A DNA stretch of 64,000 nucleotides from JANYJJ01 sp031386065 (GTDB lineage: Bacteria > Pseudomonadota > Gammaproteobacteria > Burkholderiales > Burkholderiaceae_C), in assembly GCA_031386065.1 (NCBI GenBank), contig JANNBZ010000184.1:1-64000 (forward strand), given 5' to 3'. The notes under the pieces are model-generated. The model ran no database searches. It was not told the DNA's origin and was given only the letters and a program-made list of their open reading frames with translations. Each line of letters begins with the position of its first letter. Position 1 is the first letter of the stretch. The translations under genes were made by a program, and so were the position numbers. Shown here in pieces: positions 26,478-35,624 of this stretch.

Positions 26478-28034
26478 ATGAACCTGCTGCGGACCGCCTC
26501 CACCATTTCCTTGTTCACCCTCGCATCGCGCGTGTCGGGGCTGGTGCGCGACACGCTGCTGGCCGCAGCATTCGGTGCGGGCGCCTGGATGGACGCTTAC
26601 CAGGTGGCGTTTCGCATCCCTAACCTGCTGCGAAGGATGTTCGCCGAGGGCGCGTTTTCGCAGGCCTTCGTGCCCATCCTGTCCGAAACCCGGGCCCGTG
26701 AAGGTGAAGAGATCACCCGCCGCCTGATCGATGCGGTGGCCACGGTGCTGACCTGGGCGCTGTGCCTGACCTGCGTGGTGGGCATCGTGGCGGCACCTCT
26801 GATCGTCTGGTTGATGGCCTCGGGCCTGGAGCGATTCGACGCGGCAGTGTTGATGACGCGCTGGATGCTGCCCTACATCGGCTTCATGTCCCTGGTGTCC
26901 CTGTCGTCGGCCATTCTGAACACCTGGAAGCGGTTTGCCGTGCCGGCCGCCACACCCGTGTTGCTGAACCTGGCGGTGATCGGCGCCACCGTGTGGCTTG
27001 CGCCGACGTTCAAACGGCACGGCATCGAGCCGATCTACGCGCTGGCGGTAGGCGTGCTGATCGGCGGCGTGTTGCAGCTTGCGGTGCAGGTGCCGGCCTT
27101 GATGCGCATCGGCGGCCTGCCTCGCATCGGCATCACGCCGGCCAGCGTCGGGCGGGCCTGGAACCACCCCGGCGTGGGTCGCGTGCTGGGCAGGATGGCG
27201 CCGGCCTTGCTGGGGGTTTCGGTGGCCTACCTGTCGCAGCTGATCAACACCCAGTTGGCATCGCGCATCGGTGTCGGGGCGGTGTCGTGGCTCACCTATG
27301 CCGACCGCTTGATGGAGTTTCCGACCGGCCTGCTCGGTGTGGCGCTTGGCGTGGTCTTGCTGCCGCAATTGGCGGCGGCCAAGGCGCTGGACGATTCCGA
27401 CGCGTACTCGGGTTTGATCGACTGGGGCCTGCGCCTGGTGCTGCTGCTGGCGCTGCCCTGCGCGGTGGCGCTGGTCGTGTTCCCCACGCCGATGGTGGCC
27501 ACCCTGTTTCACCACGGCGCATTCACCGACACCGACGTTACGCAGACGGTTCGCGCGCTGATGGGTTACGGCGTCGGCCTGATGGGGCTGATCGGCGTCA
27601 AGATTTTGGCGCCCGCGTTTTATGCGCGACACGACATTCGCACCCCGGTCAAGGTGGCCATCGTCGTGCTGGTGCTGACGCAGTTGCTCAACGTGGTGTT
27701 CGTGCCGCGCCTGGGCCACGCGGGGCTGGCCTTGTCGATCGGCGTCGGCGCGCTGGTCAACGCGATGTGGTTGTTCATCGGCCTGCGCCGCAGCGGAACT
27801 TACCGGCCTGTCGCAGGATGGGGCCGCTTCACTTTGAAGGTGTGCGTGGCCTGCATTGCGTTGGGCGCCGGCCTGGCCTGGGCCGCGCAAGCCGTCGACT
27901 GGCTGGCCCTGGGAAATCAAAAGTGGACCCGTGCCGGCCTGCTGGCCGCTGGCCTGGGGTCGGCTGCGTTGCTGTACCTGGGCTTGCTCGCCGCGATGGG
28001 ACTGCGGCCGCGCCAGTTCATGCGCCGGGGATAA
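26478..28034 (+). CDS. murJ: Lipid II flippase MurJ
   Basis: A 518-residue inner-membrane protein of the MviN/MATE-like superfamily that moves lipid II across the membrane for peptidoglycan synthesis. About 14 hydrophobic helices are visible. The family signatures RVSGLVRDTLLAAAFGAG, AFRIPNLLRRMFAEGAFSQAFVP, WLTYADRLMEFPTGLLGVAL and ILAPAFYARHDIRTPVKVA are intact. ATG 26478 starts at the conserved MNLLRTAST; a start 21 codons upstream adds an unrelated tail. It heads the rightward core block. Confidence 0.96.
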   Translation: MNLLRTASTISLFTLASRVSGLVRDTLLAAAFGAGAWMDAYQVAFRIPNLLRRMFAEGAFSQAFVPILSETRAREGEEITRRLIDAVATVLTWALCLTCVVGIVAAPLIVWLMASGLERFDAAVLMTRWMLPYIGFMSLVSLSSAILNTWKRFAVPAATPVLLNLAVIGATVWLAPTFKRHGIEPIYALAVGVLIGGVLQLAVQVPALMRIGGLPRIGITPASVGRAWNHPGVGRVLGRMAPALLGVSVAYLSQLINTQLASRIGVGAVSWLTYADRLMEFPTGLLGVALGVVLLPQLAAAKALDDSDAYSGLIDWGLRLVLLLALPCAVALVVFPTPMVATLFHHGAFTDTDVTQTVRALMGYGVGLMGLIGVKILAPAFYARHDIRTPVKVAIVVLVLTQLLNVVFVPRLGHAGLALSIGVGALVNAMWLFIGLRRSGTYRPVAGWGRFTLKVCVACIALGAGLAWAAQAVDWLALGNQKWTRAGLLAAGLGSAALLYLGLLAAMGLRPRQFMRRG

Positions 28035-28043
28035 ACTTTGGCG

Positions 28044-28916
28044 ATGTCCGGCTCCTTCCCGTTCACCGCCCCCACGCCGCTGGCGTTCTTCGCGTCGCTG
28101 GTGGCCGACGACGCCAACCTGCTGCTCATTGAGGCGGCCGCGTCGATTGCCCAGGATGACCAGCCCGCGCTGGACCTGCAGACCGTGCTGGCCGAGTTCG
28201 ACCTGCTGGCCGATAAACTGAAGCGGCGGGTTCCTGCGGACGCGGTTCCGGTGCAGCGCCTGCGCCTGCTGAACCGATATTTCTTCCAGGAACTGGGCTT
28301 TGCCGGCAACGTCAACAACTACTACGACCCGCACAATAGCTACCTGCACAGCGTGCTGAAAACGCGGCGCGGCATCCCGATCACGTTGGCGCTGGTGTAC
28401 ATCGAACTGGCTTGCCAGATCGGCCTGAAGGCCAGCGGGGTCTCGTTCCCCGGGCACTTTTTGATCAAGCTGCGAATGCCCACCGGCGATCGGCTCGGCG
28501 ATGTGGTGCTGGACCCGTTCACCGGGCAGTCCCTGTCGCGCGAGGCGCTCGACGGCATGCTGCAGCCGTATCGCCGCCAGCGCGGGCTGCTGGGCGATTT
28601 CGAAACGCCGCTAGGTCTGTTTTTGCAGACCACCTCGCCACGCGAGGTGCTGGCCCGCATGCTGCGCAACTTGAAAGAGATTCACCGCAGCGCGCAAGAC
28701 TGGCCGCGCGCGCTGAAGGTCATGGAGCGGCTCGTGGTGTTGCTGCAGGCCTGGGAAGAGCAGCGTGACCGCGGCCTGGCGCACGCCCGGCTCGGGGCGC
28801 TCGATGCCGCCGCGCGCGACTTCTCGGCCTACCTGCAGCATGCCGGCGACGCCGCCGACCGCGGAGACGTGGCTGCGCGGCTCGCCCATCTTTCGCGGCC
28901 GCCCCGGCTGCACTGA
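28044..28916 (+). CDS. SirB1-like transglutaminase-fold protein
   Basis: A 290-residue cytoplasmic protein resembling the SirB1/YchA family: LNRYFFQELGFAGNVNNYYDPHNSYLHSVLKTRRGIPITLALVYIELA is the conserved core, quoted here in part as RRGIPITLALVYIELA. It is followed by VSFPGHFLIKL and a C-terminal TPR-like helical region. Catalytic activity is unproven in this family. It begins 9 bases after the murJ stop (TTG 28038 is an alternative start), a common arrangement in related bacteria from memory. Confidence 0.82.
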   Translation: MSGSFPFTAPTPLAFFASLVADDANLLLIEAAASIAQDDQPALDLQTVLAEFDLLADKLKRRVPADAVPVQRLRLLNRYFFQELGFAGNVNNYYDPHNSYLHSVLKTRRGIPITLALVYIELACQIGLKASGVSFPGHFLIKLRMPTGDRLGDVVLDPFTGQSLSREALDGMLQPYRRQRGLLGDFETPLGLFLQTTSPREVLARMLRNLKEIHRSAQDWPRALKVMERLVVLLQAWEEQRDRGLAHARLGALDAAARDFSAYLQHAGDAADRGDVAARLAHLSRPPRLH

Positions 28917-28942
28917 CCCATCACCGTGGCGACACCTCCCGC

Positions 28943-30004
28943 ATGACCATGACCACCGCGCAACGTCAGGCCGGCAGCTGGCTTGCCATCAGCCTGATCG
29001 CCGGCCTGCTGATCTGGCTGCTGGCGCCGGTGCTCACGCCGTTTCTCATCGCCGGTGTGCTCGGCTACGTGCTGCACCCGTTGGTCGAAAGGCTCGCGTC
29101 GAAGCGGGTGCCGCGGGTCGTTGCGGTGTCGCTGGTCGAAGTGACGGCCATCGTGCTGGTGCTGGCGGTGATGTTGCTGATCGTGCCCATCCTGTCGAAG
29201 CAGTTGCCGCTGCTGCGCGAACAGATCCCGCTCTTCGCCGAGCGCCTGAACGCAGGCCTGTCGCCGCTGCTGGCGCGCTTCGGCTTAGACGTGACGCTCG
29301 ACACCGCGAGCATCAAGGCCTTCGTGCTCAAGTACCTCGACGCCAACCTCGAAGAGTGGATCGCCACCGCGCTCAGCTCGGCGCGCATCGGCGGCAGCAT
29401 TCTGCTGGCGGTGGTGGGCAACGCGCTGCTCGTGCCGGTGGTGCTGTTCTACCTGCTGATGGACTGGCCGAACCTGGTGCGCCGCGCTGCGGCGATGGTG
29501 CCGCCGCGCATGCGCACGAAGGCGCACAGCTTCACCGTGGATTGCGACGCCGTCCTCGGCCAGTACCTGCGCGGGCAGTTGATGCTGATGCTGACGCTGG
29601 CGGTGTTCTACAGCGTCGGCCTGTTCCTGTTCGGCTTCGACCTGGCGGTGCCGGTGGGCGTGTTCACCGGGCTGGCCGTGTTCATCCCGTACCTCGGTTT
29701 CGGCCTGGGCCTGGTGCTGGCGCTGATCTCCGGCGTGTTGCAGTTCGCCGGCTGGCACGGCGTGGTCGGCGTCGCGGTGGTGTACGGCATCGGGCAGGTG
29801 CTGGAGAGCATGGTTCTCACCCCGCGCCTGGTCGGTGACCGCATCGGCATGAGTTCGCTCACGGTGATCTTTGCGCTGCTGGCGTTCGGGCACTTGCTGG
29901 GCTTTGTCGGCGTGCTGATCGCGCTGCCGGTGAGTGCAGTGATGGTGGTGGCGGTGCGGCGGCTGCGCGGCGTTTACCTGGCGAGCGACCTGTTTCGCGG
30001 ATGA
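28943..30004 (+). CDS. AI-2E family transporter (PerM-like permease)
   Basis: A 353-residue membrane protein with about seven to eight hydrophobic segments. The AI-2E family pattern is visible: VLTPFLIAGVLGYVLHPLVERL near the N-terminus, VPVVLFYLLMDWPNLVRR in the middle, and GIGQVLESMVLTPRLVGDRIG with a final hydrophobic hairpin. The substrate is unknown; the family name does not imply autoinducer transport. Its TGA overlaps the hda ATG (ATGA), so hda is probably translationally coupled to it. Confidence 0.88.
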   Translation: MTMTTAQRQAGSWLAISLIAGLLIWLLAPVLTPFLIAGVLGYVLHPLVERLASKRVPRVVAVSLVEVTAIVLVLAVMLLIVPILSKQLPLLREQIPLFAERLNAGLSPLLARFGLDVTLDTASIKAFVLKYLDANLEEWIATALSSARIGGSILLAVVGNALLVPVVLFYLLMDWPNLVRRAAAMVPPRMRTKAHSFTVDCDAVLGQYLRGQLMLMLTLAVFYSVGLFLFGFDLAVPVGVFTGLAVFIPYLGFGLGLVLALISGVLQFAGWHGVVGVAVVYGIGQVLESMVLTPRLVGDRIGMSSLTVIFALLAFGHLLGFVGVLIALPVSAVMVVAVRRLRGVYLASDLFRG

Positions 30005-30672
30005 AGCAGATCCCGCTGCCCATCACCGAGGAAGCTGCACGAACGTTCGACACCTTCCTGCCCGGCGCGAACGCGTTGGCGGTGGCCCACCTGCAGGCCT
30101 TGTCGGCACCGGCCGCGCCGGTGTACCTGTGGGGCGCCAGCGGCAGCGGAAAGACGCACCTGCTGCAAGCCACGGTGGGGCGCTTCCAGGCGCAGGGCTT
30201 GCAGGCCAGCTGGTTCAGTGCAGCCGAGCCGGCGCCCTGGCCCTTCGACGAGTCGCGCGCACTGATCGTGATCGACGACTGCCACGCGCTCGATGCCGAG
30301 CAGCAGCACGCCGCGTTCGCGCTGTTCGTCGAGAGCGCCACCCACGGTGTGCCGGTGCTCGCCGCAGGCCGCCTGCCGCCGGTCGACCTGGGTGTACGCG
30401 AAGACCTGCGCACGCGCCTGGGCTGGGGCCATGTGTTTGCGCTTCAGCCGCTGGGCGAGGCCGAGGTGCGTGCCCGCCTGCGCCGCGCCGCCGACCAGAG
30501 CGGGCTGTTCCTGTCCGACGAGGTGATGGACTACGTGCTGGTGCGCTTCGAGCGCGACCTGAAGCACCTGATGGGCTTGCTCGCGCGGCTCGACCGTTTT
30601 GCAATGACCACACAGCGGCCGATCACCGTACCCATGCTCAAGCAGATGCTGGCCGAGGAGGGCGCTGAGTGA
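30001..30672 (+). CDS. hda: DnaA regulatory inactivator Hda
   Basis: A 223-residue AAA+ protein related to DnaA domain III. With the DNA-loaded sliding clamp it stimulates hydrolysis of DnaA-ATP and so limits re-initiation. It begins with the clamp-binding-like segment MKQIPLPI. Walker A is GASGSGKTHLLQ, Walker B is ALIVIDDCHAL, and the sensor/arginine region reads LGVREDLRTRLGWG. It overlaps both neighbours by four bases. Confidence 0.92.
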   Translation: MKQIPLPITEEAARTFDTFLPGANALAVAHLQALSAPAAPVYLWGASGSGKTHLLQATVGRFQAQGLQASWFSAAEPAPWPFDESRALIVIDDCHALDAEQQHAAFALFVESATHGVPVLAAGRLPPVDLGVREDLRTRLGWGHVFALQPLGEAEVRARLRRAADQSGLFLSDEVMDYVLVRFERDLKHLMGLLARLDRFAMTTQRPITVPMLKQMLAEEGAE

Positions 30673-31361
30673 GCCACCCCGCCCGCCCGCCAACCAACCT
30701 GTGCCTGTTCGACCTCGACGACACCTTGCTGCCGTTCGACTCCGACCACGCCTGGGGCGAGTTCCTCATTGCGCAGGGCTGGGTCGATGTGGCGGCGTTC
30801 CGGCTCGGCAACGACGCGTTCTATGCGCAGTACAAGGCGGGGCAACTCGACATTCACGCCTACATCGCGTTCGCCGCCGAGCCGCTGCGCCAACGCAGCG
30901 CCGCCGAACTCGACGCCGCCCACGCGCGTTTCATGCGCGATGTCATCCTGCCCGGCATACGGCCAGCGGCGCTGCAGCTCGTGCAACAGCACCAGTCGCA
31001 GGGTGACCTGGTGGCGCTCGTGACCGCCACGAACGACTTCATCACTGCGCCCATCGCCCGTGCCTTCGGCATTGGCGACTTGCTGGCGGTGCGGCTGGCC
31101 CGAACGCCCGGGGGTACCATCACGGGTGGTATTGACGGTACGCCCAGCTACCGCGCCGGCAAGGTCGTGCGGGTGCATGAATGGCTTGCGGCGCGCGGCG
31201 AAGCGCTCGAAGGGTTCGAGCGCATCACCGTCTACAGCGACTCCGTGAACGACCTGCCGCTGCTGGAACTGGCGACCGACCCGGCCGCCACCAACCCGAC
31301 GCCGGCGCTTGCCGCGATTGCCCGCGAGCGCGGGTGGCGCATCCTCCAATTGTTCGAATGA
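30669..31361 (+). CDS. HAD-superfamily IB phosphatase (SerB-like)
   Basis: A 230-residue HAD hydrolase: motif I FDLDDTLLPFDSD, motif II VTATNDF, motif III Lys (YRAGKVVRV) and motif IV YSDSVNDLPLLE. The IB subclass includes phosphoserine phosphatases; this shorter form is commonly annotated as a HAD-IB hydrolase of unknown substrate. The GTG start at 30669 overlaps the hda stop. Confidence 0.88.
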   Translation: MSHPARPPTNLCLFDLDDTLLPFDSDHAWGEFLIAQGWVDVAAFRLGNDAFYAQYKAGQLDIHAYIAFAAEPLRQRSAAELDAAHARFMRDVILPGIRPAALQLVQQHQSQGDLVALVTATNDFITAPIARAFGIGDLLAVRLARTPGGTITGGIDGTPSYRAGKVVRVHEWLAARGEALEGFERITVYSDSVNDLPLLELATDPAATNPTPALAAIARERGWRILQLFE

Positions 31362-31371
31362 AGCCGAGCGA

Positions 31372-32964
31372 ATGATCAAGAAATTCATCGAGAAACTGCT
31401 CGGCAAGACCGGCGCCACCGACAAGCCGGCCCGCGCCACCAAGGCGAAGGACGCCGACACCGGCGCCGCACCGGCGGGCAAACGCGTCGAGGTGCCAAAG
31501 AGCGAGCACCAGATCGACCCGGGTCTCGTCGATGAACGTGCCGTGAAGGTGGTGCGCACGCTGATCGAGGGCGGCTTCGAGGCCTACATCGTCGGCGGTG
31601 CGGTGCGCGACCTGCTGGTCGGCCTGCGCCCGAAGGACTTCGACGTGGCCACCAACGCCACGCCCGAGCAGGTCAAGGGTTTGTTCAGGCGCGCCTTCAT
31701 CATCGGCCGGCGTTTCCGCATCGTTCACGTCGTGTTCGGGCGCGGCCGCCAAGACCGGGGCCTCTCCGAGGTGATCGAGGTGTCGACCTTCCGCGCCATG
31801 GTCGACAACGCGGCGGCGGAGCAGGTGACCGGCAGCGAGAAGACCTCGCGCAACGAGCTGGCGGGCAAGAGCCATGTGGTCGATGCCGAGGGCCGCGTGC
31901 TGCGCGACAACGTCTGGGGCCCGCAGATCGACGATGCCGCGCGCCGCGACTTCACCATCAACGCCATGTACTACGACCCGGTGCGCGAGATCGTGGTCGA
32001 CTACCACGGCGGCATCAAGGACGTGCAGCGCAAGCTGCTGCGTATGATCGGCGACCCGGCCACGCGCTACCGCGAGGACCCCGTGCGCATCATCCGCGTG
32101 GTGCGCTTCGCGGCCAAGCTGGGCTTCGAAATCGAGCCCAAGACGCGCGCGCCGATCAAGGAGATGGCGGCCCTGCTCGACAACGTGCCGCCATCGCGCA
32201 CCTTCGACGAGATGATCAAGCTGCTGCAGACCGGCCACGCACTGGCCAGCATTGCCGAACTGCGCAAGCAAGGTCTGCACCGCGGCGTGTTCCCGGTGCT
32301 CGACGTCGCACTCGATGAATCTCAGCGCCACGACGGCCGCGAGAAGTTCGTGCAACTGGCCCTGGCCGACACCGACCGCCGCGTCGGCGAAGACAAGCCG
32401 GTGGCGCCGAGCTTCATGCTCGGCTGCATGTTGTGGCACGACGTGCTGGACCGCTGGAACAAGCTGAAGGCGGGTGGCGAACCATCGTTCCCGGCATTGC
32501 AGCAGGCCATCGATGCGGTGTTCGACGCGCGCATCGGCGACATCTCCGGCCGGGGCAAGCTGGCCGCCGACATGCGCGAGATCTGGATGATGCAGCCGCG
32601 CTTCGAACGCCGCACCGGCGCCAGCGTGGCCACACTCGTCGAGCAGCCGCGCTTCCGTGCCGGCTTCGACTTCCTGCGCCTGCGCGGCGACGCCGGCGAG
32701 GTCAGCGGTGAGCTGGCCAACTGGTGGGAAGACTTCTCGCTCGCCGACGACACCGAGCGCCGCCGCCTGCTCGACGAGGCGCGTGACCAAGACCAGGTGC
32801 GGCGCGCCGCCGGTGGCCCCGCGCCCGGGGCTGACGGCCAGTACGCACCGAGTGCCGACGGCGACCCCGCCCGCAAGCGCCGCCGGCGGCGCCGCAAACC
32901 GGCGGGTGCGGGCGACGGTGATGCCAGCAACAGCAGTGAACCCGGTGCGGCGCCTGATGCCTGA
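31372..32964 (+). CDS. pcnB: Poly(A) polymerase I
   Basis: A 530-residue class II nucleotidyltransferase that adds 3' poly(A) tails and promotes RNA decay. The catalytic region is intact (YIVGGAVRDLLVGLRPKDFD, two carboxylates), followed by RRFRIVHVVFG, RRDFTINAMYYD and RYREDPVRIIRVVRF. The C-terminus is a basic disordered tail (RKRRRRRRKP), usual for this family and likely RNA-binding. ATG 31372 lies 10 bases after the phosphatase stop. The stop overlaps the start of the serine hydrolase gene. Confidence 0.95.
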   Translation: MIKKFIEKLLGKTGATDKPARATKAKDADTGAAPAGKRVEVPKSEHQIDPGLVDERAVKVVRTLIEGGFEAYIVGGAVRDLLVGLRPKDFDVATNATPEQVKGLFRRAFIIGRRFRIVHVVFGRGRQDRGLSEVIEVSTFRAMVDNAAAEQVTGSEKTSRNELAGKSHVVDAEGRVLRDNVWGPQIDDAARRDFTINAMYYDPVREIVVDYHGGIKDVQRKLLRMIGDPATRYREDPVRIIRVVRFAAKLGFEIEPKTRAPIKEMAALLDNVPPSRTFDEMIKLLQTGHALASIAELRKQGLHRGVFPVLDVALDESQRHDGREKFVQLALADTDRRVGEDKPVAPSFMLGCMLWHDVLDRWNKLKAGGEPSFPALQQAIDAVFDARIGDISGRGKLAADMREIWMMQPRFERRTGASVATLVEQPRFRAGFDFLRLRGDAGEVSGELANWWEDFSLADDTERRRLLDEARDQDQVRRAAGGPAPGADGQYAPSADGDPARKRRRRRRKPAGAGDGDASNSSEPGAAPDA

Positions 32965-34135
32965 CGGTGCGCGGGGCGTCGGCCTGAATGCCGCTGCCTT
33001 GCATCGCTTGACCACGGCGATGCAGGCGCTGGTCGATGCCGGCCGCCTGCCCGGCGCCGTGATGCACGTTGAACGGCACGGCCAGTTGGCCTTCGCGCAG
33101 GCGCTGGGCCGGCAAGACCCGGCCCAGGCCGAGCCGATGCGCGGTGATGCGATCTTCCGCATCTACTCGATGACGAAGCCGCTGGTGTCGGTGGCCGTGA
33201 TGATGCTCGTCGAGCAAGGCCGCTTGCAGTTGACCGATGCGGTCGCGAAGTACTTGCCGGCATTCGCCGATGTGCGCGTGGGTGTCGAGCGCGACGGCGT
33301 GTTGCAACGCGTGCCGCCGGCGCGCGCGATGACCGTGCAAGACCTGCTGCGCCACACCGCTGGCCTGACCTACGAGTTCCATGAACCGTCGATCGTGCGC
33401 GGGCTGTACACGCAGGCCGACCTGTTCACCCGCAAGCGCACCAACGCCGAGTTCTGCGCCACGCTCGCGGCCTTGCCGTTGATGGTCTCGCCCGGCACTC
33501 GCTGGGAATACAGCCGCGCCACCGATGTGCTGGGCCGCTTGCTCGAAGTCCTGAGCGGGGAGCCGCTGGGTGCCCACTTGCACCGCGTGATCTTCACGCC
33601 GCTGGGCATGGCCGACACCGGTTTCCACGTGCCGGCAGCGCAGCAGCACCGTCTCGCCGAAGGGTTCGCAATCGATCCCGACACCGGCGCTGCGGTCGAG
33701 ATGCACGAAGTGCGCATGCCGCCCAGGTTCGAATCGGGCGGCGGCGGCCTGGTGTCGACTGCAGCCGACTACATGCGCTTCTGTCGGCTGCTGCTGCAGG
33801 GCGGCGAGCTCGATGGCGTGCGCCTGCTCGGCCGCCACACGCTGGCGTGGATGACGGCCGACCACATCGACACGCAAGGCGCCGACAGCACCCAGCGCGA
33901 CCAGCTGCCGCCCGGCTACGGCTTCGGTCTGGGCTTTGCCGTGCGCACGCATGCCGGCATGTCGGCGCTGCCCGGCTCGGTGGGCTCGTTCGGCTGGAGC
34001 GGCGCGGCCGGCACGCTGTTCATCGTCGACCCGGCCGAGCAGCTGACAGGCGTGCTGATGGTGCAGGCGCTGGGGCAGGCGGCCGAGGTGCGTGCGTTGT
34101 TTCAGAGCCTCGTGTATGCCGCTCTCGCCGACTGA
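32957..34135 (+). CDS. Serine hydrolase (class C beta-lactamase/esterase family)
   Basis: A 392-residue member of the beta-lactamase superfamily (EstB/PBP4-like). It has the SxxK motif in IYSMTKPLVS, a Tyr motif in WEYSRATDVLGRLLE and the typical LLRHTAGLTYEF segment. No signal peptide is seen, so it is probably a cytoplasmic esterase or peptidase rather than a resistance enzyme. ATG 32957 overlaps the pcnB stop by 8 bases; its 3' end overlaps folK by 20 bases. Confidence 0.87.
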   Translation: MPDGARGVGLNAAALHRLTTAMQALVDAGRLPGAVMHVERHGQLAFAQALGRQDPAQAEPMRGDAIFRIYSMTKPLVSVAVMMLVEQGRLQLTDAVAKYLPAFADVRVGVERDGVLQRVPPARAMTVQDLLRHTAGLTYEFHEPSIVRGLYTQADLFTRKRTNAEFCATLAALPLMVSPGTRWEYSRATDVLGRLLEVLSGEPLGAHLHRVIFTPLGMADTGFHVPAAQQHRLAEGFAIDPDTGAAVEMHEVRMPPRFESGGGGLVSTAADYMRFCRLLLQGGELDGVRLLGRHTLAWMTADHIDTQGADSTQRDQLPPGYGFGLGFAVRTHAGMSALPGSVGSFGWSGAAGTLFIVDPAEQLTGVLMVQALGQAAEVRALFQSLVYAALAD

Positions 34136-34616
34136 GGCGCAGCCGGCTTATGTGGGTGTCGGCGCGAACCTCGGCGATGCACGTTCGCACCTGCTGCAGG
34201 CGCACGATGCGCTGGGTCAATTGCCGCACACCGCGCTTGTCGGCCAGTCCGGCATCTACCGCAGCGCGCCGATCGAGTCGAGCGGCCCCGACTACCTGAA
34301 TACGGTCGTGCTGCTGCACACCCGGCTCGGCGCCCACGAACTGCTGGCCCACATGCTGCGCATCGAGCAGGCGCACGGCCGCGAGCGCCCGTACCGGAAC
34401 GCGCCACGCACCCTCGACCTCGACCTGCTGGTGTACGGCGAAGAGCGCATCCACACCGATGCGCTCACCGTGCCGCACCCGCGCATGCACCTGCGGGCGT
34501 TCGTGTTGCTGCCACTCGCCGAGTTGGCGCCGGGGCTGGTCATCCCCGGCCTCGGAAAGGTGACTGCGCTGCTCGGAACGGTGGCCGGCCAGCGCATCGA
34601 TAGACTTGGCTCATGA
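34116..34616 (+). CDS. folK: 6-hydroxymethyl-7,8-dihydropterin pyrophosphokinase
   Basis: A 166-residue folate-synthesis enzyme transferring pyrophosphate from ATP to the pterin alcohol. The HPPK signatures are visible: AYVGVGANLGDA, the GPDYLNTVVLL segment, RERPYRNAPRTLDLDLLVYG and the HPRMHLRAFVLLPL stretch. ATG 34116 gives a normal N-terminus. It is followed directly by the broken DUF486 gene (ATGA overlap) and then the deoxynucleoside kinase. Confidence 0.95.
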   Translation: MPLSPTEAQPAYVGVGANLGDARSHLLQAHDALGQLPHTALVGQSGIYRSAPIESSGPDYLNTVVLLHTRLGAHELLAHMLRIEQAHGRERPYRNAPRTLDLDLLVYGEERIHTDALTVPHPRMHLRAFVLLPLAELAPGLVIPGLGKVTALLGTVAGQRIDRLGS

Positions 34617-34829
34617 ATGCGTTGCCTACCCCTGTGCAGACGGTTCTGCTGCTGATCGCCTCGAACGTGTTCATGACATTCGCCTGGTACGGCCACCTGA
34701 AGAACCTGGCCGACAAGCGGCGTGTTCGTGCCGTTCGCGATGCTCTACATGGACCAGCCCTTCAAGCTCGACTTCCTCTGGGCCGGCCTGTGCATGGTGG
34801 GCGCGGTGTACTTCATTTTCCGCGCCTGA
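34613..34829 (+). pseudogene. DMT/DUF486 family membrane protein, internal deletion and frameshift
   Basis: The first 35 codons (from 34613, MNALPTPVQTVLLLIASN, then WYGHLKNLADK) match the start of the small four-helix DUF486 proteins. The end of the same family (FVPFAMLYMDQPFKLDFLWA, then GLCMVGAVYFIFR, stop at 34827-34829) follows almost at once but in another frame, beginning about 34725. Roughly 45-50 middle residues, two of the membrane helices, are missing. As read in one frame, the ORF continues out of frame to 34843. This is either a real decayed gene or an assembly error. Confidence 0.75.
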
Positions 34830-34839
34830 GGCACGACTT

Positions 34840-35511
34840 GTGAACAACGTGCAAGCCGGCCTGCAGCGCTTCAGGACCATCGCCATCGAAGGCCCCATCG
34901 GTGTGGGCAAGAGCACGCTGGCACGCAAGCTCGCCGCGCGCCTGGGTGCAGACCTGCTGCTCGAGCAGGCCGAGGAGAACCCGTTCCTCGAACGCTTCTA
35001 TGCCGACATGCCCGGCTATGCCTTCCAGACCCAGCTGTTCTTCCTGTTCCAGCGCGTCAAGCAGATGCAGGCGGTGGCGCAGCCGGGCATGTTCGCGAGC
35101 CACCTGGTCAGCGACTTCCTGTTCGCGAAAGACAGCCTGTTCGCGCGCCTGAACCTGAGCGACGACGAGTTCCGGCTCTATTCGCAGATGTACGCGCAGG
35201 TGGCACCGCAAGTCACCGAGCCTGACCTCGTGATCTGGCTGCAGGCCTCGCCCGCGACGCTGCTGCAACGCGTGCACAAGCGCTCGATTCCGATGGAGCA
35301 GAGCGTGTCGTCCGCCTACCTGCAGCGCCTGTGCGACGCGTACGTCGAGTACTTCCACGGCTACGACGGGGCGCCGGTGTTCGCGCTCGGCACCGACCAC
35401 TTCAACCCGGTCGACGTGGACGCCGACTTCGAGCAACTGCTGCACCGCCTGGTGGCGTTTCGCGGCCGCCGCGAGTTCTTCAACTCGCATGTCGAGATCC
35501 CGTTCGCCTGA
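34840..35511 (+). CDS. Deoxynucleoside kinase (dGK/dAK family)
   Basis: A 223-residue kinase that phosphorylates deoxynucleosides in nucleotide salvage. Walker A is IEGPIGVGKSTLARKLA, the family acidic/aromatic region is EENPFLERFYADMPGYAFQTQLFFL, and the ERS-like lid is VHKRSIPMEQ. A GTG at 34840 is the only plausible start near the P-loop. Adjacency to folK is common in betaproteobacteria, from memory. Confidence 0.9.
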   Translation: MNNVQAGLQRFRTIAIEGPIGVGKSTLARKLAARLGADLLLEQAEENPFLERFYADMPGYAFQTQLFFLFQRVKQMQAVAQPGMFASHLVSDFLFAKDSLFARLNLSDDEFRLYSQMYAQVAPQVTEPDLVIWLQASPATLLQRVHKRSIPMEQSVSSAYLQRLCDAYVEYFHGYDGAPVFALGTDHFNPVDVDADFEQLLHRLVAFRGRREFFNSHVEIPFA

Positions 35512-35624
35512 TGGCTTGATTGCCTGACATCCCGAGGGCGGCGCTTACACTCCCGGCCTGCCACATTTGATGACAGTTGCGTGACACGCGGCTGTCGTGC
35601 GGCTTCAACCGACGGGAACGATCC

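Noticed and set aside
26151..28457. A 768-codon minus-strand frame opposite murJ
   Set aside because: Composition is extreme (Gln/His/Arg) and it has no ribosome site; it is a shadow of murJ and the SirB1-like gene.
31225..33162. A 645-codon minus-strand frame opposite pcnB
   Set aside because: Shadow of pcnB; low-complexity Ala/Gly/Arg/His sequence without motifs.
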